A stretch of 64,000 nt of DNA from Rhododendron vialii (lineage: Eukaryota > Streptophyta > Magnoliopsida > Ericales > Ericaceae): NCBI RefSeq assembly GCF_030253575.1, contig NC_080559.1, positions 3,804,501 through 3,868,500 of the forward strand, written 5' to 3'. Shown in pieces: positions 1 through 9,293 of the stretch; position 1 is the first letter of the stretch; each line of letters starts with the position of its first letter. The position numbers were made by a program, and so were the translations under genes. The notes below the pieces were generated by a model. That model was not told where the DNA came from, made no database searches, and saw only the letters and a program-made list of their open reading frames with translations.

Positions 1-362
1 AATAAGCTTGTTCGGCTATATAAGTCATTTAGCTTATTTTTTTTTTATTCAAATTTTTTTTACATTTGTTAATTTTTCGTCAATTTTTCAAAAATTATTG
101 CTTCGCCGTAACAAAAGGAATCTAAAAATTAAAAAAATACTATCGAAATCTAATTTTTTTTGAATAAGGACCAAAAATTTGGTTTATTGACTTATTTGTC
201 TTTATTTAAAAAAAAATTGGTTTCCGATCGTAATTTTTTACATTTTAGATTTATCTTGTCACGACGAAACAATAATCTATAAAAATTGACGAAAAACTAA
301 CAAATGTAATTTTTTTTAAATAAATAAAAAAAGCCAAATGACTTATTTAGTTGAACAATAAG
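1..362. repeat. Foldback (MITE-like) element at window edge
   Basis: Bases 1-110 and 255-362 are imperfect inverted copies of each other. The left arm runs AATAAG, TTGTTC, TAAGTCATTT, then ACATTTGTTA and TTTTTCGTCAATTTTT, and the same blocks appear in order on the other strand of the right arm. The left end may lie outside the window, so target duplications cannot be judged. No coding signal. Confidence 0.6.
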
Positions 363-1135
363 TTTCAAATAAGGAATGGAGCACAAATAACTCAGACTTT
401 TTATATGGGTGCGCCCAGCGGCACGTGCAGTAAACTCATGTGGACTAAGAACTACCGCACGAGTGACTGGTTCTTAGAGTTCCCCCTCTATGGTGGAGGT
501 CAGTGTTCGAGCCTCATGAGGGGCGGGTTTAGAGTTTCAGCAGGGACAGAATCAGGATTTTATCCTAGCAGTGACGAAATGTAAACTAAAAAAATAAAAA
601 GATGCATTACAATATTAAAAAAATTACAGTAACATAACAAAAACTATAGTAAATGATATTTGTCATTTGCACAAAGAGTACGAAAAAAGACTAACTTTAA
701 TTTTTTAAGTTAAGTTATTTTAGAGTTAAAGTGTGAAGTTTTTTTTCCCCTTAATTATAATTTATCCTTTATATTATTTCACTTTGGCCCATTGAATTTA
801 GTTTTGGAATACTTTTTTGGGTCTCCTTGAAAAAAAAATAGTAGAAGATTTACGATTAGTACATAACAAAAAATAAAGAAAAAAAATCTAACGGTGGCAA
901 GATTATATATGTTAGGATTAATTTTTTTTTATACATATAATAATTGCAATTTTTAAAATTCTTGTCGTGGCGGCTGCCGCCACTAAACCCCCCCTGGTTC
1001 CACCCTTGAGTTTCAAGGCTATGGATAACCTCTGAGTCCCCCGTTGACTAATATCCCACCAACCCCCACTAACTATATATACAATATTGGCCAAAAAAAA
1101 AAAAAAAAAACTCATGTGGACCCAAATAATGACAA
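363..1135. other. Intergenic, no gene seen
   Basis: Mostly AT-rich. The less AT-rich block at about 400-560 has a tRNA B-box-like string (GTGTTCGAGCC, near 506-518) and may be an old SINE fragment, but I see no matching A box. A 17-19 base poly-A run lies near 1093. Short ORFs here have no recognisable content. Confidence 0.4.
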
Positions 1136-3236
1136 TCTATTCTAATATATCTATTCTAATATATAAAGGGAGAGCATCAGTTTGGTATCTCCCTGTCATG
1201 TATTTTCATTTCCAAAAATATCCATCTAAAAATTCACCCCTAAATTTTCCTCGAATCCAATTCACAGCAGTCAACTATATGGCAAAAGGGTAAGTCTGCT
1301 TTTCAACTGCTCCCCACGATGTGAACTCAGCCAGAACTCCCCTCTTCTTCTCTTCCACCCCTCTTCTTCACACACACAGTTCTATTTCCTTCACGTTTCT
1401 TCTTCACAAGCTGTAACTGCCAAAAAGTTTTGTCCCTGCCTACTTCTTCGTCCTCTCCCTCGCTGCTTCTTCCGGCAAATTTTTGCAAATCACCCACCTT
1501 TCCACCATCTCAGGTTTGTCCACTCTCAATCTTCTTTCCCTTATTTGTGTGCTAGAGTAGACTTTCATTTTCCCCATTAGTAGATGAAAGAGTTCTTTCT
1601 TTCTTTTTTAAATCGGTACGAAAAAGTTCATTTTCTCATAATCTTTCTTTCCGCCATTAGTAAATTTTCCAACTCCTATTTCTATAATTCACGTGGCCAT
1701 CATGCATCAGGATAGGTAGTATTACACAAAAGGAAAACCTGAAAAGGGCTACGTACGTGGGAAAGAAAGTAGGATGAGCAGGGGAGTAAAAGAAGAATAT
1801 GCGGGGAGAGGGATGTGAGTTTTGTCTTTGACGTGTTCAATAAAACGCTTTAGTGAGTATGTTGCATGGCTTTTGGTTTGTTAATTTCATGACAGTGAGG
1901 CAAACAAAAAAAAAAAAACTTAATTTGAACCCGTTGGCACATCTCGAAGTACCGTTACTACTAATGGACAACGCTAGAAGCTGGGTTTGTCTAATTTTTT
2001 GAATGAAAATAATACATTTATTTAATGGTCTAGGTTTGCGGTCGAACATTTATTTAGGGATAAAGGGAGTATTTTGTAACATAAGAATCCAAAAGCTAAT
2101 CTCTCATTCTATGCATGTGTGAGGGACTAAAGAGTGTCTTCAATATTGTATTAAAAAAAATAGTTTCTATGGGGAATGATGAGTTTCTCTGTAATCTATA
2201 TGTATGGGGAAGGATATAACCCAAAAAAAAAAAGTGGATTATAAAAGCGTGGGAATGACACTTTTGTTTCAAAGTTTGATATCTACACATACCCTCATTA
2301 TTGACAAATTAAAGAAAATTTGGTAATTGTACTTAAGATTTTAGTCATAACTAGAGGCTGGACACACATTATGGGTGCACAAGTCATACTTTACAATAGC
2401 TTTCCGTTTATTGTATGATTGAATTTTTGCAAATTTGGTCAAAATCTGATGTGCACAAGCCTCCATTGCTGATAACTAGAGGTCGGAGCATACATGATGT
2501 GTGTGCAAGTCGGATTTGTAGCTTCGTGCTTATTAGAATAGATTGTTGTTGTAACACTTTCAAATAATCATTCTATGCTGCTCATTTTTGTTTGTTATTA
2601 TGTAGGAATGTCTCATAGAAAAATAGTATTTCAACTTTGGGAAAATTGTCAACAGGAAAGTACTATGACTAATGAAGCGACGACAGATGTACAACAGGTA
2701 ATAAGTAAATTTATTTATTCGATATTGTGTGGCTTATTATCTCATTAAAAGAAAACTGTCTAGGAAATTTTGTAAGTAACACTATATTCTTTATTGAATG
2801 ACAGGTTTCGACTTCACAATCTATGCGGATAGTAAAGATAGGAATCTATTGTTCAAAATGGATGTTCTCTGTGAGAGCTAACACAATTGATTTACGAAAT
2901 CTTATTGAAGAGTACTTAGGTATTAGATTGTGGCAAAATCGGTGGTAGCAGCGACGTTAGCAAAACAGTGGCGATTAGCATGGTAATGTATAGATATGTA
3001 TATACATGTTAATTATCACTATAGTATATAACCATTTGATTGATTTTTTGAGAATTTAACTGTTGTTTACTATCGCAATAGGTTAATACTAGAGGCTGGG
3101 GCACATGCGATGCGTGTGTAAGTCAAATTTTCACAATGTTTTTGTAAAAATGCTTCCCACTTATTATTTAATCAAATTTTCACAAATGTTGTGAAAATTC
3201 AACTTGCACACGCATCGCGTTTGCCCCGGCCTCTAG
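1136..3236 (+). mobile_element. Possible Helitron-like unit (speculative)
   Basis: The left boundary has A followed by TCTATTCTAATATAT and a short GGGAGA...TCTCCC palindrome. The right boundary has a small stem (ACGC-ATC-GCGT), about 12 bases, then CTAG followed by T. Helitrons are known to start TC, end CTRR after a hairpin and insert between A and T, so the boundaries fit. A related start occurs near 48,888 (TCTGTTC...AGGGGGAGCACCAG). No Rep/helicase is present, so this would be non-autonomous. It encloses the spliced 77-aa ORF below. Both ends could instead belong to unrelated repeats. Confidence 0.25.
2606..2948 (+). CDS. Candidate two-exon ORF, 77 aa, unknown
   Basis: Coding exon 1 is 2608-2697 (acceptor TGTAG just before; 30 codons from ATG; ends CAACAG before GTAATA). 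Coding exon 2 is 2805-2948 (acceptor GACAG; 47 codons then TAG). Both junctions are phase 0 and the frame stays open. A pyrimidine-rich, 5'UTR-like stretch (about 1330-1513) ends in CTCAG before GTTTGT and could be a leader exon. The protein begins MSHRKIVFQLWENC and ends RLWQNRW. I do not recognise the family. It may be a gene fragment carried by the surrounding repeat rather than a functioning gene; splicing is inferred only from sequence. Confidence 0.3.
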
Positions 3237-3237
3237 T
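3088..3237. repeat. Inverted repeat with ACTAGAGGC ends
   Basis: The left arm ACTAGAGGCTGGGGCA, then GCGATGCGTGTG, is mirrored at the right end (GCACACGCATCGCG then GCCCCGGCCTCTAGT). About 60 bp pair on each side. Related single ends start at 2350 and 2475 in the left-arm orientation. It can be read as a 150-bp foldback MITE, or as two Helitron-type 3' ends (hairpin then CTAG/T) pointing outward. Confidence 0.55.
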
Positions 3238-5225
3238 CTCATTAATTAGCAAGCTAGAGATAAAGCAAATATCTAATAACGAGCGAGGCCATCTCGCCGA
3301 TCTTCTTCGAGTCAAGAGGCACACCATCTGAGACGAGTCAGCAGAGTTGCCAAATGTAAGTTCGGGAAAATGCTTTCTAACCCAAATGTGCAATATGGGC
3401 TAGAAATAACCCGAATATAGAAGGCCCGAACACGTATCGCCCGGATGACTCGAAGAGGAGCGTGATTTGGTGGAGGAGGAGAGGGAGTTGAGGAGAGATA
3501 CTCAGAGAAAAAGCTAAGTAGCCCCCACGGTCTACATAATCCGATGTGATATCTGCTCTTTGTTGGTTGTGGATGGGATAAAATTAGAGAAGTATTGCCG
3601 TGTTAATTCTGCTATTGAGCGTCCCTCCTTCCTTGAGTGACTGAATATGCTAAAACATGATTGAATTTGTTTGAACGGTCTCATGTCAACAGTTTTATCT
3701 TCTGTGAACACGGTCACGCAATGTGTCACTAATAGTGGCCGTCCATGGACCCACAATGCTCCATTTCTACACGAGAAACACATGACTGGTTGGTATTAGT
3801 TGAGCACATCATATAATTATATTGGTGCAAAACATGGCTCACAATGTTATAATCAAAACTCAATAATCTCCTTAGAAATAATCAAATTTTAGGCTTTGGA
3901 TAACTATAACTAGCAACTTTTTGACAATAACCAAATTTAATAGATTCTACATATTTTTAATCAAATACACTAATCATTATATAAAAATGTTAATGCATCA
4001 TATATGCATTGGGCAACGCAATATTTTTGAAAAAAAAATATTTTACTAATTTTTTTTTTAGAAAACAGTTTTTAAAAAAAAATTCCAAAAAAAGATTCAA
4101 AAACTATTTTCTATTTCTAGTAAAATAGCTAGTTTTTATTAGTTTGAAAACTATTTCTAGAAAAACTATTTTCTACTGTTCACAATTTTTAGTTTTTTGT
4201 AGTTTGAAAATATGATTGATAAGTTTTGGTTATCTAATTTTGATTATGTCATTGTAGACATCTACATTACTAATCTTAGCAATCTCTTAAATAAATAATC
4301 AAAAGTTGATGTGATAACATTTGGTTATAGTATTGTGAATACCCTAAGAAGAAACAACTAGTCGTCCTCAATAGTGTTTCCAGAGCTTAATTTTTTGTTA
4401 ATCATTAGGGCTATTAAATGAACCAAACTGTACGATTCAAGCTTGAGTTTGCTATTTGAGATCAATTTGTAACTTAAATATATCAAGCTTGAATATTTTT
4501 AAAGCTCGTTTAAGTTTCGAAACAAACTACTACTTGGCTCGTTCGACTCATGACGTATTAAGAGATTCAAGCTACTCGAGACCAAACTTAATTAAAGCTC
4601 GTTTGCGATCGGGCCGCTTCATAAACAAGTCAAACATAAACATATATTTATAATTCGCTAAGTTTTCAAACTAAGTTTGAACAATCAACTGTTGGGCTCG
4701 TTCGGTTTATTTATCAATCCAAGTTAGCAGGATATCAAAAGGCACACCCTCGGACTATATGCAACATGGCAAAAGCTAAGGAAAAAACCACGTAATTACG
4801 GCATGGCTTGATCCTGGTAAACAATTAAGCCTCAAGTTTTTTCGTACTCTCAATATAATCCCCTAAACATTCGAAAATTACTTCAAATCTTAACGTCCAT
4901 CTCTGCTTATATTCACCCAGACAAAGGGTAATCTTGGCAATTTTATATCCTTCCTTCCTCCACCAAAGTATGCAAATCGAGACCGAGTACTACATTGCAG
5001 CAATAATTTACAAGACTGAATGTAATCTTATAGTAGTACTACATTTCAAAACCAACTGGATTCATTCATTGATGAAGCTAATCTGTACAATTACTACTTT
5101 CTACAACTTCTCAGGATGAAGATCCAATCTGCATGGATAAGTTGATTCTAATATGCAACTTAAACCAATGTACGTACGCTTCCATTGCTGAATACTAGCT
5201 AATCTGTGCAAATTAATGATCGCTC
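3238..5225. other. Intergenic, degenerate repeats
   Basis: No gene recognised. Bases 4400-4720 contain diverged blocks such as AAAGCTCGTTT and GGCTCGTTCG that resemble the TIR-bearing repeat at 36051-36612. The 3' flank of the PP2C gene lies at the right end. Confidence 0.35.
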
Positions 5226-7747
5226 CTAGTTTGGAGATGATCCAATGTATGCTACAACCACAGTTATGTCGTCAATTTTGCCTCCCATGAATTCAAGTCC
5301 GGCTTCTTGCGCAGCTATGGTAAAAGGACAAACAGCAAGCCTGTCCATAGAGTTAATAAGAGCAAACTTGGCTATAGTGGAAGCCAGTTCTGCTGGAAAA
5401 TTGCGCTGGACGTGGATTCCCCGGAAAACCAACTCCTCAATTTCGGATTCGTAGAGGTTGTCAAACAATCCATCGGTTCCTGCTACAACTATGTCTCCTG
5501 GTATAACACCAACTTTAAGCTCCTGCAGGGAAAATAAAAGAAGAAATTAGGCATAATTCAGTAAATTTGTTTTGCTCCGATCGAGTTTTTTTTTCTAGAG
5601 TAAATTCCATATCCTACTTATGAATCAAAAAAACTGGTTCCGGTGAAAATATCATTGCAGATGAGTAATGGACTATTTTGATGGCCATAGGCCTGGTCTA
5701 AACTAAGGCTTTGTTTGCTTCTTGGGATTCTGAAGGGAAAAGAAAAAAAGAAGGGAATTCCTGAAACAATTTCCCCCTCTACTCTCTCTGCTTTTCTTCT
5801 TTTCCTAGAGCCAAACACACCCTAAATGGCCATAGGCCTCAAATGTAAGTGTAAGCCTATTCTAATGCAATCGGATACTCCTAACAGCAAATGGTAAAAT
5901 CAACAAAATGTAATTGAGACAAGAGCAATGATACCAACCTCAGCCATACTAGGATTATCTCTCCAATTTCCTAGCTGAAGTGGACAGTTAAACCTCCGAT
6001 GTTGCACCGGTGATTTATACACGATTTTCCAGCCTCGTATCACCACGAATCCACTATCTCCAATGTTCACCGCGTGCAAAACCTGCCCAAAAATAACAAA
6101 CAACAATATTAGAAACACCAGGAAAAACTGTGCATACGAATACCAATTTGAGATGTCAATCGACCAAAAAAAAAAAAGCAGAAAAAATGACATACATCGC
6201 CTTTTAGTGTCAAAATGCAAGCTGTTGATGATCCTTGGGCCTCAGTATTTAGGAAAGCTTCATTTAGCACTACCATTGGATTAACACCTCCTTCAGGCTT
6301 ATCTTCAATTGCAAATACAGAACTTTCCATAAGTTCCCTCGCGTATTCACCCGGGTCTATCCCCTTCTTTGCCCATCCACCGACTCCATCTGCTACCCCG
6401 AATATCTGTTTCTCGGCACAAATGAAGTGGGAATCTTCTCCTAGTGGTTTTGACTCGTTGTACTTTGGGATATAGTAGGAACCAGCAATCATTTTTAGGC
6501 TTGGTTCAATCGAGTTGAAGCTGCAGGATTGATGTAAATGACCAAAAATCAGTTACCAGGCAATTACAAGTCTTCAAAAAAACAAAACAAAACATACATA
6601 GAAACGGGAACGAGACATATCAACATTCACAGTCAAGTTCAACCGTGCAATACCCATCAAAGAAATCCGACGATTGGCATAGGCATACTTTTATATCTGT
6701 AGAAATATGAACAGTTATGTCTGGCTGCACAGGGCATGAATTTAGAACACATTCTCATTTAGTCGTATAAAATAAACATGCGAAGTACAGTAGGTTTTAA
6801 AGGTGGTATTAGAGTAGGTTTCTAAGGTGTGGTATTATTGCCGAAAATTATTTTCGATCAAGACCATTTTAGTAGGTTTTTTTTTTCCTACATAAATTTT
6901 GTGATCCAGCAGTTGTCTATTAGGTCTCACAATGAGGTATCATATCCTCCAATGTGTATGCAAGGATTCGGGGTCTCTGTAGTGAGGCCGGACCCTATAG
7001 TGTCCAATCTCACTACAGGGACCCGAATCCGTGTATGGTATTTTATAACTATTAGATAGTCTCTGATATTGACCGATATATGACCTTATCACTATGTATT
7101 AGAACACGATCGTCCATGCTTGGAGGCTCGTCCAACCAACCAACCGCACTAGCGTCTAATTGTTTCTTTCCAAATCTTGGGAACTTGTTCATTATAGCTT
7201 GTTACTATAAGGTCATAGAAGGGCTATATCTACTCCTACAATATTTGTTTGATTTGATTACGTACTTCCTTTAATTGCGGTCCTGCGGAGCACTAAAATA
7301 CATTACTTCCCATAAACTCTCGGAAAGTGCATTGGACACAGATATTCAGACACAAATCTTGAGAAAAATGTGTCCGTACTCCATAGCCATCCATCCGATA
7401 ATGCGTGTCTCCCACACGTATCAAGCATCCGTGTCCTGTATCTAGACATCTGTATCGTTCACCCGTAAAATTTGGTTTTTCTGCAACATACGCTAATAGT
7501 AAGTTAGAAGCGTGAAACAGAGGAACCAAACTTTCTATCAAGCCAAACATAACCCAAGAAAGATTTTCATCTTGGAAAAAACCCAATTCAAATATACATG
7601 CTTACGCCTTAATGTATGCATCAACTGATAAAAGTACAGATTTCTAGTGTAAACAGAAGAGATAAGTTACCTTTCGGGAGCAGAGCATCCATACGGGGAA
7701 ATCTCGGAGAGTTTGACGAGCCGACGCCGCTTCTTCGGAATGATCAT
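5226..7747 (-). CDS. PP2C-type protein phosphatase (PP2C 55/80-like), copy 1
   Basis: A four-exon gene. Exons: 7747-7671, 6520-6196, 6082-5939 and 5522-5226, all with GT-AG introns and consistent phases, giving 280 aa. The family consists of Mg/Mn-dependent serine/threonine phosphatases. Seen here: GEDSHF and DGVGGWA (metal-binding Asp with Gly) near residues 51-75, NIGDSGFVV near residue 140, GTDGLFDN near residue 197, and GGKIDDITVVVAYI close to the C-terminus. The length fits the compact SpoIIE-like plant subgroup (PP2C 55/80, PBCP). The start is the ATG of a short basic exon (MIIPKKRRRLVKLSE); there is no obvious transit peptide, so location is unclear. It is divergently paired with a paralogue starting at 9294 with the same exon phases and an identical exon 2 length (325 nt). 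Confidence 0.88.
6964..7031. repeat. Hairpin in PP2C copy 1 intron 1
   Basis: GGATTCGGGGTCTCTGTAGTGAG pairs, split by a loop of about 22 bases, with CTCACTACAGG-GACCCGAATCC downstream, a stem of about 22 bp with few mismatches. It is noncoding, inside the 1.15-kb first intron (6521-7670), and probably a small repeat insertion. Confidence 0.6.
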
Positions 7748-9293
7748 CGCAATATCAAAAATCAGGCGTAGAGAAAATACGAGGATGCGAGTTAGGACTG
7801 GAGAGAATCACTGAAAACTGATCAAATTCCTGAAGGAAATTGGAGGAGATGTCAAGAGGATTTTGGGTGAACAGGAAATAATGAAACCTTTTCTTTCTTT
7901 GTTTTTTTTTTGGGTGAACAGGAAATAATGAAGCTGCGGAATTAATACTAAGATTTAGGGTTTTTTAGTAGGTAGTGATATATGTAGAGGGATTGAGATT
8001 TTGTTGTTGCGTGATTGTTAGGTAATAAAAGATGATCAGAAGAAGTGTTTTTTTAGAAAGGAAAGTTACGGCTTGGGAAGTTGGAGTGTTCATAGGGCCA
8101 CTTTTTGTTGGGGTGAACTTATACGATATTCTAGGAGTACCGCCACGTGGTGCTACGAACCACTTTACAACCGTACATTCTTGTAGGAATCACAACTAAA
8201 TGTATGGAACCTAGATAAATATGTGATTCTTTAGTGGTTCGGAGTACCAAATGACGGTATTCCCGTTCTACTGAATAATTACTATTTATTGGGTACTCTT
8301 GAAGTACCATGTGGGGAATTCTCTGCAAATAAAAAATCACCACCACACAATGTGTGTCATCCTTTTGTCTCGCCACTCACAATCACTCAACGAAAGTGAA
8401 TGCAACTGTAAAATTTGCCAATATGTAAAGGTAGAGCGAGCCCCAGAGTAAGTCTCACAAGCCTGCCAAAGCCCCACCATAGGTCAACAAAAATATTTCT
8501 TTTACACCCGACAAAAAAAGAAAATATATAAACCCTACAAAATAAATTAGTTTCAGATTAAACTAAGAAATCCCTTTCCAAAGCTAACAGAGAGAATGTA
8601 AAACCCTTCCCTTGTCTACAACAACATGACCGGGACGCCATTCGAACTCAAATCTTTCCAAGACTTAATAGTAAAGAGAATAAATTTCTTACATCGTCGG
8701 TGTAAATATTTATTCCCTCCAAATCAATTATATTGTGCCACGTCGTCATGTTTTATTGATTGGAACTACTGTTTTGCAACGTGGCGCAATGTAATTGATT
8801 TGGAGGAAACAAATGTTTACGCCGGCGGTGTAAAGAATTTATTCTCAATAGTAAATGGGAAAACAAGCTTGGGGCCGCTCACCACTTGGGCAACCCAAAT
8901 ATTGGGCCCGGCACCGCGTAATAAATAGTTGGAGTACCACGTAAGCAACGCCACATTATACTCCGGTAGCATTCAACAATTACTCCTTCGATAGACAAGG
9001 CGTGTATGCCAGGTAGACAAATCCCGCGCAATCTTAACTAACTTTCCTTATAAAATCACTGCTTCCGATTACTTGCCAATCAAGCAACAACTCTCCTACT
9101 AAAAACCCTATCTCTATATATCTAACCTCTCACTGCTTCATTCTACATAACCATTCGTATCTCTGGGAAAAAGAAGCCTTTCATTCTTCAACCCTAGATC
9201 ACTCGTCCCTCTCGCCGTCTCCTTAGATTTTCCGTAGAGTTTTCGTTAAATTCGCGCTCGTGCAGATTTGGTCTCTGCGCTTGATTTCGAAAC
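7748..9293. promoter_or_regulatory. Shared divergent promoter region of the two PP2C genes
   Basis: About 1.5 kb separates the two start codons, so both 5'UTRs and promoters must lie here. A CTCTATATAT stretch near 9112-9122 is a possible TATA element for the right-hand gene. The segment also holds the MITE at 8676-8846 and a repeat with GTACCACGTGG-like ends near 8140-8310. Bidirectional control is inferred from geometry only. Confidence 0.5.
8676..8846. mobile_element. Mutator-like MITE, 9-bp target duplication
   Basis: A 171-bp foldback with arms of about 70 bp. It opens GAGAATAAATTTCTTACA and closes with the inverted equivalent ending TTTATTCTC. The nine bases AATAGTAAA occur immediately left (8667-8675) and immediately right (8847-8855). 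A 9-bp duplication is the hallmark of Mutator-superfamily insertion. There is no coding capacity, and it sits between the two PP2C promoters. Confidence 0.8.
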
